Assembly: GCA_964617355.1 (NCBI GenBank)
Contig: CAZTXP010000197.1
Span: 1-27,604 of the forward strand
DNA from: CAZTDU01 sp964617355
GTDB taxonomy: Bacteria; Pseudomonadota; Gammaproteobacteria; Burkholderiales; SG8-39
Direction: 5' to 3'
DNA: 27,604 bases
The notes beneath the pieces were generated by a model. The model ran no database searches and was not told where the DNA came from. It saw nothing but the letters and a program-made list of their open reading frames with translations. Of the stretch, positions 18,872 to 27,604 are shown piece after piece (position 1 is the stretch's first letter; every line of letters starts with the position of its first letter). The translations under genes and the position numbers were made by a program.

Positions 18872-18880
18872 CGACATCCG

Positions 18881-19858
18881 ATGGCGAAGACCCAGGCGGC
18901 GGCCAAGCCCGCCCTCTCGATGGCGGACCGCGATGGCTGGATCTGGCACGACGGCAAGCTGGTGCCGTGGCGTTCGGCCACCACCCACGTCCTCACCCAC
19001 TCGCTGCACTACGGCCTCGCCGTGTTCGAGGGCGTGCGCGCGTACAAGACCGCGAAGGGCACCGCGATCTACCGCCTTCGCGAGCACACGCAGCGCCTGC
19101 TCAACTCGGGCCACATCTACATGATGAAGATCCCCTACACGCTCGAGCAGCTGATGCAGGCTCAGGTCGACGTGGTGCGCGCCAACGGCCACGAGGCCTG
19201 CTACATCCGCCCGATCGCGTTCTACGGCTCCGAGAAGATGGGCGTGTCGCCGATCGGCGCCAAGGTGCACGTGGCGATCGCCGCGTGGCCCTGGGGCGCG
19301 TACCTCGGCCCCGACGCGCTCGAGAAGGGCATCCGCGTGAAGACCGCCTCGTACGCGCGCCACCACGTCAACGTGACGATGGCGCGCTCCAAGATGTCCG
19401 GCACCTACCCGAACTCGGTGCTCGCGACGCTCGAGGCCACGATGCACGGCTACGACGAGGGCCTGCTGCTCGACGTCGACGGCTTCGTCGCCGAGGGCGC
19501 GGGCGAGAACGTGTTCATCGTCAAGGACGGCGTGATCTACGAACCGGAGCTCACTTCCGCGCTCACCGGCATCACCCGCAGCTCGGTGATCGAGCTCGCC
19601 GGGCGCCTGGGCTACACGGTGAAGGCGAAGCGCCTCACGCGCGACGACATCTACATCGCCGACGAGGCCTTCTTCACCGGCACCGCGGCCGAGGTGACGC
19701 CGATCCGCGAGCTCGACTCGCGCGTCATCGGCGAGGGCCGCGCCGGCCCGGTGACCAAGAAGCTGCAGAAGGCGTTCTTCAACGTCGTCACCGGCAAGGA
19801 CGCGCGCTACTCGCACTGGCTCACGCCCGTGCCGATGAAGAAGAAGGGCGGCAAGTGA
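18881..19858 (+). CDS. ilvE: Branched-chain-amino-acid aminotransferase
   Basis: PLP-dependent fold-IV transaminase interconverting Leu, Ile and Val with their 2-oxoacids, using glutamate/2-oxoglutarate. It is 325 aa. N-terminal DRDGWIWHDGKLVPW, HSLHYGLAVFEGVRAY and TGTAAEVTPIRELD are typical. The PLP lysine is probably K171 in ARSKMSGTYPNS, followed by GYDEGLLLDVDGFVAEGAGENVF, whose EGAGEN is the family signature. I chose ATG 18881, which has AAGGAAGG upstream, over 18842, which would add 13 residues. The C-terminus is unusually basic (PMKKKGGK). The next gene starts on its stop (GTGA overlap). Confidence 0.95.
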   Translation: MAKTQAAAKPALSMADRDGWIWHDGKLVPWRSATTHVLTHSLHYGLAVFEGVRAYKTAKGTAIYRLREHTQRLLNSGHIYMMKIPYTLEQLMQAQVDVVRANGHEACYIRPIAFYGSEKMGVSPIGAKVHVAIAAWPWGAYLGPDALEKGIRVKTASYARHHVNVTMARSKMSGTYPNSVLATLEATMHGYDEGLLLDVDGFVAEGAGENVFIVKDGVIYEPELTSALTGITRSSVIELAGRLGYTVKAKRLTRDDIYIADEAFFTGTAAEVTPIRELDSRVIGEGRAGPVTKKLQKAFFNVVTGKDARYSHWLTPVPMKKKGGK

Positions 19859-20085
19859 GCATCCCCGGCAAGGACGAGCCGGCGCGCGGCCTGCAGGGGT
19901 CGGACGACGCTCGCGTGGTCGAAGTGGGCGCGCACGACCTGCCGCTGCATTGCCCGGTACCCGGCGCGCCCCTGTGGGCACGCCACCCGCGCGTGTTCCT
20001 CGACGTGGCGAAGGAAGGCGCCTCGCTGTGCCCGTATTGCGGCACGCGCTTCGTCTACAAGGGCCCGCGAGTCCACGGACATTGA
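19855..20085 (+). CDS. Small CHCC-type zinc-finger protein
   Basis: A 76-aa protein with C33, H44, C59 and C62 in HCPVPGAPLWARHP and SLCPYCGTRFVY, the zf-CHCC pattern shared with the NDUFS6-type complex I accessory subunit. Function in bacteria is not established. It starts with GTG overlapping the ilvE TGA (GTGA), hence is translationally coupled. It sits between ilvE and waaF, an arrangement I associate with betaproteobacteria. All four predicted zinc ligands are present. Confidence 0.85.
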   Translation: MSIPGKDEPARGLQGSDDARVVEVGAHDLPLHCPVPGAPLWARHPRVFLDVAKEGASLCPYCGTRFVYKGPRVHGH

Positions 20086-20090
20086 TCGGA

Positions 20091-20118
20091 ACGAGGCAGG
20101 GGCATGCCCCTGCCTCGT
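20091..20118. repeat. Perfect 28-bp palindrome between the zinc-finger gene and waaF
   Basis: The half-site ACGAGGCAGGGGCA is followed at once by its exact reverse complement. As RNA it could form a 12-bp GC-rich stem with a CAUG loop. It begins 6 bases after the zinc-finger gene stop and contains an in-frame ATG (20104) of the waaF reading frame at its centre. It has no T-run, so it may be an attenuator, a Rho-dependent or processing structure, or a REP-like element. Confidence 0.7.
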
Positions 20119-20130
20119 CCACCCACCCCA

Positions 20131-21114
20131 ATGCCGGTGTCAGCAGTGCGCCGCATCCTGATCGTCGCGCCGAACTGGATCGGCGACGCGCTGATGGCGC
20201 AGCCGCTGGTCGCGCGGCTGCGCGAGAAGCTCGGCGCGGTCGAGGTCCACGTGCTCGCGCCGCCGTGGGTCGCGCCGGTGGCGCGGCGCATGGAAGGCGT
20301 GGACGACGTGATCGAGGCGGATTTCCGCCATGGCGCGCTGCAGCTTCGCGAACGCTGGCGCCTCGGCCGCAGCCTGCGCGGGCGCGGCTACCAGCAGGCG
20401 ATCGTGCTGCCGAACACCTGGAAGTCGGCGCTGGTGCCGTTCTTCGCCGACATCCCGTTGCGCAGCGGCTACGTCGGCGAATCGCGCTACGGCCTGCTGA
20501 ACCTCGTCTACAAGGCGCGCGAAAAGCGCCCGCCGATGGCCGCGCACTACGCCGCGCTCGCCGAAGCCCCCGGCACCGCGCCCGTGGAGGCGTTGCCCGC
20601 GCCGCGCCTGCGGGCCGATGCGGCCGCGGCGCGCGCGGTCGCGGATCGCTTCGGCCTCCCGCCGCGCTACGCGGCCTACTGTCCCGGCGCCGAGTACGGC
20701 CCGGCGAAGCGCTGGCCACGGTTCGGCGAACTCTCCGCGCAGTCCGACACGCCGGTCGTGCTGCTCGGCGCCCCCGCCGACCGCGCCGCCTGCGAGGGCA
20801 TTGCCGGCCGCAACCTCGCCGGCGAGACCACGCTCGACGAGGCGATCGACCTCGTCGCGGCCGCGGACTACGTGGTGACCAACGACTCCGGCCTGATGCA
20901 CGTCGCCGCCGCGCTCGACCGGCCGCAGGTCGCGCTGTTCGGCTCGTCCAGCCCGGAGCACACGCCACCGCTGTCGCCGCGCGCGCGCGTGGTCTGGCTG
21001 CGCCCCGACTGCAGTCCCTGCTTCGCGCGGGAATGCCCGCTCGGGCACCTGCGCTGCCTGCGCGATCTCGCGCCGGATCGGGTACGCGAGGAGATCGGCC
21101 GACTCGCGCGGTGA
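20131..21114 (+). CDS. waaF: Lipopolysaccharide heptosyltransferase II
   Basis: Family 9 glycosyltransferase that adds the second L-glycero-D-manno-heptose to the LPS inner core at the inner face of the cytoplasmic membrane. About 327 aa. N-terminal RRILIVAPNWIGDALMAQPLVARL, then AIVLPNTWKSAL, and the C-terminal donor-site segment TNDSGLMHVAAALDRPQVALFG SSSPEHTPP are typical. The start is uncertain: ATG 20131 (MPVSAVRRILIV) is preferred because ATG 20104 lies in the centre of a perfect palindrome and adds only the unconserved MPLPRPPTP; however, 20104 has a GAGG upstream and 20131 has no Shine-Dalgarno. Linked to ilvE and the zinc-finger gene; the PMM/PGM gene downstream also serves envelope sugars. 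Confidence 0.92.
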   Translation: MPVSAVRRILIVAPNWIGDALMAQPLVARLREKLGAVEVHVLAPPWVAPVARRMEGVDDVIEADFRHGALQLRERWRLGRSLRGRGYQQAIVLPNTWKSALVPFFADIPLRSGYVGESRYGLLNLVYKAREKRPPMAAHYAALAEAPGTAPVEALPAPRLRADAAAARAVADRFGLPPRYAAYCPGAEYGPAKRWPRFGELSAQSDTPVVLLGAPADRAACEGIAGRNLAGETTLDEAIDLVAAADYVVTNDSGLMHVAAALDRPQVALFGSSSPEHTPPLSPRARVVWLRPDCSPCFARECPLGHLRCLRDLAPDRVREEIGRLAR

Positions 21115-21120
21115 TACCAT
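21112..21120 (+). promoter_or_regulatory. Weak extended -10 candidate before the SnoaL-like gene
   Basis: TGATACCAT fits TGn plus TACCAT and overlaps the waaF stop (TGA). It lies 22 bases before the ATG at 21143. No -35 was recognised, so this is low confidence. Confidence 0.2.
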
Positions 21121-21142
21121 CGCGCGGCCCGAGACGACCCGC

Positions 21143-21586
21143 ATGGCCGCGCCGATCTTCCCCACCGCGCAGGACGCCGAGAACGCGTTCTACGACGCGC
21201 TCGCCCGCGGCGACGTCGAACTCATGATGGCCGTCTGGGCCGACGACGAGGAAATCGTCTGCGTGCACCCTGGCGGCCCGCGCTGCACGGGACAGGAACA
21301 GGTGCGCGACAGCTGGCTGCGCATGCTCTCGGGCAACGCGGTCCTCGGCGTGCACGTCACGCAGCGCGTGGCGCTCTCGGGTCCGATGGTCGCGGTGCAC
21401 AGCGTGCAGGAGAACCTCACGCCGCCCGGCGAACCGAAGCCGCGCCCCCCGGTCGTCGCCACCAACGTCTACCTGCGCACCGCCGAGGGCTGGAAGATGG
21501 TCGCGCACCATGCCTCGCCCGCACCGGGCAAGCCCGACGTGCCCGAAGCCACGCCGACCGCGCCCACGACGAAGACCCTGCATTGA
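21143..21586 (+). CDS. NTF2/SnoaL-like domain protein
   Basis: A 147-aa protein with the NTF2-like cone fold pattern: N-terminal helix AQDAENAFYDALARGDVELMMAVWADDEEIVCVHPGG is split here as a helix followed by DDEEIVCVHP, then a GQEQVRDSW helix and strands ending in TNVYLRTAEGWKMVAHHASP. This is typical of small SnoaL_3/DUF4440-type proteins. The last 20 residues are Pro/Thr-rich and probably disordered. Function is unknown; such proteins are isomerases, hydrolases or ligand binders. The stop overlaps the TTG start of the next gene, so it belongs to the same operon as the hydrolase. Confidence 0.8.
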   Translation: MAAPIFPTAQDAENAFYDALARGDVELMMAVWADDEEIVCVHPGGPRCTGQEQVRDSWLRMLSGNAVLGVHVTQRVALSGPMVAVHSVQENLTPPGEPKPRPPVVATNVYLRTAEGWKMVAHHASPAPGKPDVPEATPTAPTTKTLH

Positions 21587-22545
21587 GCTCGCGGCCGCAT
21601 TCCTACCGCGCGCCGTGGTGGCTGCCCGGTGGCCATGCGCAGACCATCTTCCCGGCGCTGCGCCGCGCGCCGCACGTCGCCTTCCGCCGCGAACGCTGGG
21701 ACACGCCCGACGGCGACTTCATCGACCTCGACTGGACCGGCCCGGATGCGGCGCCGCGCCGGCTCGCGGTCTTCCACGGGCTGGAAGGCAGCTCGCAGAG
21801 CCCCTACGCGCGCTCGATCGCGCACACCTTCGCGGCGGACGGCTGGCGCGTCGCGGTGGTGCACTTCCGCGGCTGCTCCGGCGAGCCGAATCGCCTCGCG
21901 CGCGCCTACCACTCGGGCGACAGCGCGGAAGCGGACTGGGTGCTGCGCCGGCTCGCCGTCCCCGGCGTGTCGCTGCACGCCGCCGGCATCTCGCTCGGCG
22001 GCAACGTGCTGCTGCGCTGGCTCGGCGAGCGCGGCGACGAGGCCGCCGGCGTGGTGCGGCGCGCCGCGGCGGTGTCCGCGCCGCTCGACCTTGCCGCGGC
22101 GAACCGCGCGCTGTCGCGCGGCTTCTCGCGCGCGGTGTACGCCACGCACTTCCTGCGCACGCTGAAGAAGAAGTCGCTCGCCAAGCTCGCGCTGCACCCC
22201 GGCCTCTTCGACCCCCGCCGCACGAACGCCGCGCGCACGCTGTACGAGTTCGACGACACCGTGACCGCGCCGCTGCACGGCTATCGCGACGCCGCCGACT
22301 ACTACGAACGCGCCTCCTCCGGGCCGGTGCTCGGCGCGATCCGCGTGCCGACGCTGGTGCTGAACGCGCAGAACGACCCGTTCCTGCCGCGCGCCGACCT
22401 CGAGCGCGCGACGCGCGGAGCCGCCGCATGCGTGCAGGTAGAATCGCCGCGCTCCGGAGGCCACGTCGGCTTCGTCGAGCCCGCGTTCCCCGGCCGGCAC
22501 GGCTGGCTCGCGCGGCGCCTCCACCAATTCCTCTCCGAACCATGA
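21583..22545 (+). CDS. Alpha/beta hydrolase of the YheT (UPF0017/EMB8) family
   Basis: A 320-aa serine hydrolase. The YheT N-terminal signature PWWLPGGHAQTIF is at 11-23 and the oxyanion-region HGLEGSSQSPYARSIA at 65-80. The nucleophile is S137 in GISLGGN, the acid probably D265 in NAQNDPFLP, and the histidine H294 in GGHVGFVEP, so the triad is complete. Its substrate is not known; family members are esterase-like. The start is TTG at 21583, overlapping the previous TGA, and no ATG or GTG lies before the conserved N-terminal motif. The 3' end overlaps the next ATG (ATGA), indicating coupling. Confidence 0.9.
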   Translation: MSSRPHSYRAPWWLPGGHAQTIFPALRRAPHVAFRRERWDTPDGDFIDLDWTGPDAAPRRLAVFHGLEGSSQSPYARSIAHTFAADGWRVAVVHFRGCSGEPNRLARAYHSGDSAEADWVLRRLAVPGVSLHAAGISLGGNVLLRWLGERGDEAAGVVRRAAAVSAPLDLAAANRALSRGFSRAVYATHFLRTLKKKSLAKLALHPGLFDPRRTNAARTLYEFDDTVTAPLHGYRDAADYYERASSGPVLGAIRVPTLVLNAQNDPFLPRADLERATRGAAACVQVESPRSGGHVGFVEPAFPGRHGWLARRLHQFLSEP

Positions 22546-23915
22546 ACCTGCCCGCAGAAATCTTCCGCGCCTACGACATCCGCGGCATCGTCGGCCGCAC
22601 GCTCGACGAATCCATCGCGCGCGCCGTCGGCCGTGCCATCGGCACGCTGTCCCTCGAGCGTGGCGCGCGCGCCGTGGTCGTCGGCCGCGATGGCCGTCTC
22701 TCGGGCCCTGCGCTCGCCACGGCGCTCGGCGAAGGCGTCGCCGCCGCCGGCGCCGACGTGATCGACGTCGGCATGGTGCCGACGCCGGTCGCCTACTTCG
22801 CGTCGCACCAGCTCGACGCGGGCAGCTGCGCGATGGTCACCGGCAGCCACAACCCGCCCGAGTACAACGGCATCAAGATGGTCGTCGCGGGCGATGCGCT
22901 CTCGGGCGACGAAATCCAGGGCCTGCGTACGCTCGCGCAGTCGGGCCCGCTGCGCTCCGGCGCGGGAAAGCGCAGCCACGCCGATGTCCTCGATGACTAC
23001 GTGCAGCGCATCGCGGGCGACATTCGCCTCGCGAGAAAGATGAAGATCGCGATCGACTGCGGCAACGGCGTCGCCGGATTGATCGCGACGCGCCTCTTCC
23101 GCGCGCTCGGCTGCGAGGTCGAGGAGCTCTTTTGCGACGTCGACGGCACGTTCCCGAACCACCACCCGGATCCGTCGCAACCGAAGAACCTCGCCGACCT
23201 GGTGCAGGCCCTCGCGCGTGGCGACGCCGAGATCGGCCTCGCCTTCGATGGCGATGGCGACCGCCTCGGCGTGGTGACGAAGGACGGCGAGGTGATCTTC
23301 CCCGACCGCCAGCTGATGCTCTATGCCGCCGACGTGCTGTCGCGCAATCCGGGCGCCGAGATCATCTACGACGTGAAGTGCACGCGCCTCTTCGCGCCGT
23401 GGGTCGAGCGCCACGGCGGCCGCGCGACGATCTGGAAGACCGGCCACTCGCTGGTGAAGGCGAAGCTGAAGGCCTCCGGCGCGCCGCTCGCCGGCGAGAT
23501 GTCCGGCCACACCTTCTTCAAGGAACGCTGGTACGGCTTCGACGATGCGCTCTATACCGGCGCGCGGCTGCTCGAGATCGTGTCGAAGGCGTCCGACGCG
23601 AACGCGGTGCTGAAGGCGCTGCCGAACGCGCCATGCACGCCGGAACTGAACTGGAAGCTCGAGGAAGGCGAGCCGCACGCGCTGGTGGCCAGGCTGCAGG
23701 CCGCGAAGCCCTTCCCGGGCGCGGCGCGCATCGTCGACATCGACGGCGTGCGCGTCGAATATGCCGACGGCTTCGGCCTCGCGCGCGCCTCGAACACCAC
23801 GCCCGTGATCGTGCTGCGCTTCGAGGGCGACACGCCCGAGGCGATGAAGCGCATCCAGGAGTCGTTCCGAGCGGCGCTGCAGCCGCTCAAGCCCGGCGCA
23901 CCGCTGCCCTTCTAG
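22542..23915 (+). CDS. Phosphomannomutase/phosphoglucomutase
   Basis: A 457-aa alpha-D-phosphohexomutase (AlgC/ManB-like PMM/PGM), interconverting hexose-6- and hexose-1-phosphates for GDP-mannose, UDP-glucose, LPS and exopolysaccharide synthesis. All four domain motifs are seen: phosphoserine S102 in TGSHNPPEYNGIKMV, Mg-binding DGDGDR (236-241), sugar-specificity GEMSGH (318-323) and phosphate-binding RASNTTP (about 421-427). N-terminal IFRAYDIRGIVG is typical. The ATG at 22542 overlaps the stop of the hydrolase gene. Whether mannose or glucose is preferred cannot be told from the sequence. Confidence 0.95.
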   Translation: MNLPAEIFRAYDIRGIVGRTLDESIARAVGRAIGTLSLERGARAVVVGRDGRLSGPALATALGEGVAAAGADVIDVGMVPTPVAYFASHQLDAGSCAMVTGSHNPPEYNGIKMVVAGDALSGDEIQGLRTLAQSGPLRSGAGKRSHADVLDDYVQRIAGDIRLARKMKIAIDCGNGVAGLIATRLFRALGCEVEELFCDVDGTFPNHHPDPSQPKNLADLVQALARGDAEIGLAFDGDGDRLGVVTKDGEVIFPDRQLMLYAADVLSRNPGAEIIYDVKCTRLFAPWVERHGGRATIWKTGHSLVKAKLKASGAPLAGEMSGHTFFKERWYGFDDALYTGARLLEIVSKASDANAVLKALPNAPCTPELNWKLEEGEPHALVARLQAAKPFPGAARIVDIDGVRVEYADGFGLARASNTTPVIVLRFEGDTPEAMKRIQESFRAALQPLKPGAPLPF

Positions 23916-23919
23916 CTCG

Positions 23920-23941
23920 GCGCAGTCGCTTGCGATTGCGC
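23920..23941. terminator. Hairpin between convergent PMM/PGM and ugpQ genes
   Basis: GCGCAGTCGC - TT - GCGATTGCGC is an inverted repeat with one G-T wobble, lying in the 28-base gap between two converging stop codons. It could serve both strands as a terminator stem. There is no T-run on either side, so intrinsic termination would be weak. Confidence 0.4.
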
Positions 23942-23943
23942 GC

Positions 23944-24695
23944 CTAGCGGAAGTCGGGGCCGATCGCGTCGAGGGCGTCGGTGATCACGCCGTCCACGCC
24001 CCAGCCGAGCAGGCGCCGCGCGATTTCCGGGTCGTTCACCGTCCAGCAAAGGAGCGCGTAGCCCGCGTCGCGCACCTGGCGCACCTGCGCTTCCTCCAGC
24101 ACCTGGTGCTTGCAGTGCAGCGACACGCAGCCGAGCCGCGGCAGCCACTCCAGCCCGTCCGAAACCGGCCGCACGATGGCGCCGCGCGACAGGTGCGGCG
24201 CCGCCTCGCGGGCCGCCTCCAGCGCGGCGACCTGGAACGAGGACAGCAGGCACGAGTCCGGGTCGTCGCGCCAGATCTCCGCCGCCATGCGCGCCACCGC
24301 CGCGCCGGTGGCGCGCTCGTGGCCCTTCGCCGGCTTGATCTCGACGTTCGCCCACAGGCCGAGCTCGCGGCACAGGCGCCCCGCCTCGGCGAAGGTCGGG
24401 ATGCGCTCGCCGCGCCAGCGCTCGCCCTTCCACGCGCCGGCGTCCAGCTTCGCAAGTTCCGCGTACGGCGTGGCGGCGACGTCGCCCTTGCCATTCGTCG
24501 TGCGCGACAGGGTCTCGTCGTGGATCAGCACCGGCGTGCCGTCGCCGGCCAGCATGACGTCGAACTCGACGCCGCGAAAGCCCATCGACGCCCCGAGCCG
24601 GAACGCACCCAGCGTGTTCTCGGGCGCGAGCGAGCCGCCGCCGCGGTGCGCGACGACGCGGGGGGCGGACCAGGCCTTCGGGCCGCGCCCGGCCA

Positions 24696-24696
<1 letters not shown>
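23944..24696 (-). CDS. ugpQ: Glycerophosphodiester phosphodiesterase
   Basis: Hydrolyses glycerophosphodiesters to glycerol-3-phosphate and an alcohol in the cytoplasm. It is 250 aa, like E. coli UgpQ (247). The GDPD motifs are present: H17-R18 in VVAHRGGGSLAPENT, E26 with N27, E44 and D46 in GVEFDVML, and H59 in VLIHDETLSRTTNG. ANVEIKP and CWTVNDPE follow later. The ATG at 24696 overlaps the ugpC stop (TGATG); a GTG one codon earlier is possible. Last gene of the ugpBAECQ operon; it converts imported diesters to the product GlpK also makes. Confidence 0.95.
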
Positions 24697-25777
<1,081 letters not shown>

Positions 25778-25778
<1 letters not shown>

Positions 25779-26626
25779 TATTTCTCCGTCTCCACGAGGC
25801 CCTTCACGAACCACTTCTGCATCAGCAGCACGACCATCGCCGGCGGCAGCATCGCGAGCATCGCGGTCGCCATGACGAGCTGCCATTCGTTCGCCGCGTC
25901 GCCGCCGACGATCATGCGCTTGATGCCGATCACCACCGTGTACATCGACTCGTCGCTGGTGATGAGGAGCGGCCACAGGTACTGGTTCCAGCCGTAGATG
26001 AACTGGATGACGAACAGGGCCGCCATGGTGGTCTTCGACAGCGGCCACACCACGTCGACGAAGAAGCGCATCGGCCCGGCGCCGTCCATGCGCGCGGCCT
26101 CGGCGAGCTCGTCCGGGATCGTCATGAAGAACTGGCGGAACAGGAAGGTCGCGGTGGCCGACGCGATCAGCGGCAGCGTGAGCCCGGTGTAGCTGTCGAG
26201 GAGGCCCAGGTCGGAGGCGACCTTGAACGTCGGGATGATGCGCACCTCGACCGGCAGCATCAGCGTGACGAAGATCATCCAGAAGAAGAAGTTGCGCAGC
26301 GGGAAGCGGAAGTAGACGATCGCGAACGACGACAGGATCGAGATCGTGATCTTGCCCAGCGGCACCACCAGCGCCATGATGGTGCTGTTGAGCAGCATGT
26401 CCATGACGGCCGCGCGCGAGCCGGTGTGCGTGCCGGCGGTCAGCACCTGCTTGTAGTTCTCCAGGAAGTGGGTGCCGGGCAGCAGCGGCATCGGCACCTG
26501 CATGATCGCCTCCAGCGAATGGGTCGAGGCGACGAAGCAGATGTAGATCGGGAACGCGATCAGCACCGCGCCGCAGACCAGCACGGCGTGCGAGACGAAG
26601 TCCAGCAGCGGCCGCTTCTCTACCAC
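25778..26626 (-). CDS. ugpE: Glycerol-3-phosphate ABC transporter permease UgpE
   Basis: A 282-aa MalG-type permease subunit with about six transmembrane helices. It begins MVEKRPLLDFVSHAVLVCG, close to the UgpE N-terminus, and includes the characteristic long periplasmic first loop (ATHSLEAIMQVPMPLLPGTHF). The EAA loop that contacts UgpC is EAARMDGAGPMRFFVDVVWP. The start is GTG at 26626; no ATG or GTG lies in frame upstream before the ugpA end. It begins 10 bases after the ugpA stop and overlaps ugpC. Confidence 0.94.
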
Positions 26627-26636
26627 TGTGCCACCA

Positions 26637-27518
26637 TCAGTAGTGCACCTTGCGCTCGATGTAGCGGAACTGGATCGCGGTGAGCGCGATGACGATGATC
26701 ATCAGCACCACCGACTGCGCCGACGAGCCGCCGATGTCGGCCGCCTTCACGCCGTCGTGGTAGACCTTGTAGACGAGGATCTGCGTGGCTTGCGCCGGCC
26801 CGCCCTGCGTCGTCGAGTCGATCACGCCGAAGGTGTCGAAGAAGGCGTAGACGATGTTCACCACCAGCAGGAAGAACGTGGTCGGCGACAGCAGCGGCAG
26901 GACGATGGTCCAGAAGCGCCGCGCCGGCCCGGCGCCGTCGATCGCCGCGGCCTCGATCAGCGACTTCGGGATCGACTGCAGCCCGGCGAGGAAGAACAGG
27001 AAGTTGTAGCTGATCTGCTTCCACACCGAGGCGATGACCACCAGCAGCATCGCCTGGTCGCCCTTGATGATCCAGTTCCAGTCGATCCCCATGCCCTTCA
27101 GCAGGAAGGTGACCACGCCGATCGACGGCGCGAACAGGAACGACCACAGCACGCCGGCCACCGCCGCGGCCACCGCGTACGGCCAGATCAGCACCGTCTT
27201 GTAGACCAGCGCGCCGCGCACCACGCGGTCGGCCATCACCGCCAGCAGCAGCGAGACCGCGATGCCGACGAAGGCGACCGACGCGCTGAAGATCGCGGTG
27301 GTCTTGAACGAGGCGAGGTAGTGCGAGTCGCGGAAGAGCGTCGTGAAGTTCTCGAACCAGACGAACTGCGTCGACTCGCCGAACGCGTCCTGCAGCTGGA
27401 ACGAGTACCAGACCGCCTGCCCGGCGGGCCAGAAGAAGAACACCACCGTGATGGCGAGCTGCGGCGCCACCAGCAGGTACGGCAGCCAGGCCGAGCGGAA
27501 GGTGACGCGCTTGTCCAT
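26637..27518 (-). CDS. ugpA: Glycerol-3-phosphate ABC transporter permease UgpA
   Basis: A 293-aa MalF-type permease with six predicted transmembrane helices. N-terminal FRSAWLPYLLVAPQLAITVVFFFWPAGQA is the first helix; QLQDAFGESTQFVWFENF is typical of UgpA. The EAA loop is EAAAIDGAGPARRFWTIVLP. It follows ugpB by 22 bases (27519-27540, GC-rich, no hairpin seen) and precedes ugpE by 10. It forms a heterodimeric channel with UgpE driven by UgpC. Confidence 0.95.
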   Translation of the reverse strand: MDKRVTFRSAWLPYLLVAPQLAITVVFFFWPAGQAVWYSFQLQDAFGESTQFVWFENFTTLFRDSHYLASFKTTAIFSASVAFVGIAVSLLLAVMADRVVRGALVYKTVLIWPYAVAAAVAGVLWSFLFAPSIGVVTFLLKGMGIDWNWIIKGDQAMLLVVIASVWKQISYNFLFFLAGLQSIPKSLIEAAAIDGAGPARRFWTIVLPLLSPTTFFLLVVNIVYAFFDTFGVIDSTTQGGPAQATQILVYKVYHDGVKAADIGGSSAQSVVLMIIVIALTAIQFRYIERKVHY

Positions 27519-27540
27519 CCCGCCCGGCCCCGCGTCGGGC

Positions 27541-27604
27541 TTACTTGTTGGCCGCCTGGAACTTGCGCAGGATGTCGTTCCCGCGCTTCACCGCCTCGTT
27601 CAGC
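27541..27604 (-). CDS. ugpB: C-terminal end of the glycerol-3-phosphate-binding protein
   Basis: The last 20 codons and TAA of an upstream gene are inside the window: LNEAVKRGNDILRKFQAANK, which resembles the C-terminal helix of UgpB-like solute-binding proteins. The assignment rests mostly on position just upstream of ugpA in a ugpB-A-E-C-Q order. The promoter, and any Pho box, would be outside the window. Confidence 0.75.
   Translation of the reverse strand, partial: LNEAVKRGNDILRKFQAANK

Noticed and set aside
18842..18880. Earlier ATG for ilvE at 18842
   Set aside because: It overlaps a -10-like TAGAAT, while 18881 has a good ribosome-binding site.
17615..21583. Minus-strand frame of 1322 codons opposite ilvE and waaF
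   Set aside because: Low-complexity Arg/Ala/Pro composition; a GC-driven shadow of well-supported plus-strand genes.
25779..26048. N-terminal extension of ugpC by 90 codons
   Set aside because: It would lie wholly inside ugpE and has no resemblance to the family; MADVSLRDVRKSYG is the normal start.

Overview
The window is about 27.6 kb of very GC-rich DNA, densely packed with protein genes. No RNA gene, insertion sequence, phage gene or CRISPR array was seen. Two gene blocks suggest a betaproteobacterium of the Burkholderiales/Rhodocyclales/Nitrosomonadales type: tldD - nitrilase - yhdP divergent from glnE, and ilvE - small CHCC zinc-finger gene - waaF. The lineage is inferred from gene order and GC content, not from a marker gene. 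No gene-free stretch exceeds about 145 bases; the two largest (5984-6121 and 14893-15035) separate divergent genes and presumably hold promoters.

Layout. Positions 1-1634 (minus) hold sucC and the start of sucD, the two subunits of succinyl-CoA synthetase. SucC carries an unexpected 79-residue Lys/Ala/Pro tail. Divergent from it, glpK (glycerol kinase) and a LysE-type exporter run plus (1693-3871). Next comes a minus pair (3868-5983): a ThDP-dependent acetolactate-synthase-like enzyme followed by a small dimeric alpha/beta-barrel-like protein. A plus pair (6122-8682) encodes a ScsB-type DsbD membrane reductase and an exported redoxin. The minus block 8736-14892 is yhdP, a Nit-type amidase and tldD. 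It is divergent from glnE (15036-17696).

An ArsR-type repressor and a DUF3047 lipoprotein (17662-18803, minus) sit between glnE and the plus block ilvE, zinc-finger protein and heptosyltransferase II (18881-21114). That block is followed by an NTF2/SnoaL-like protein, a YheT-type hydrolase and phosphomannomutase/phosphoglucomutase (21143-23915). The right end (23944-27604, minus) is a ugpB-A-E-C-Q operon for uptake of glycerol-3-phosphate and its diesters; only the last 20 codons of ugpB are inside.

Functional links. GlpK and the Ugp system both supply glycerol-3-phosphate. GlnE controls glutamine synthetase, which fits its nitrogen-metabolism neighbour ilvE. WaaF, PMM/PGM and YhdP are envelope-biogenesis functions. 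DsbD plus redoxin form a periplasmic thiol pathway. Most of the window is ordinary core genome. The items most worth a second look are the histone-H1-like tail on SucC, an 18-bp palindromic operator lying across the arsR start codon, a perfect 28-bp palindrome just before waaF, and the two-cysteine redoxin paired with DsbD. I did not find a clear, wholly new multi-gene system.
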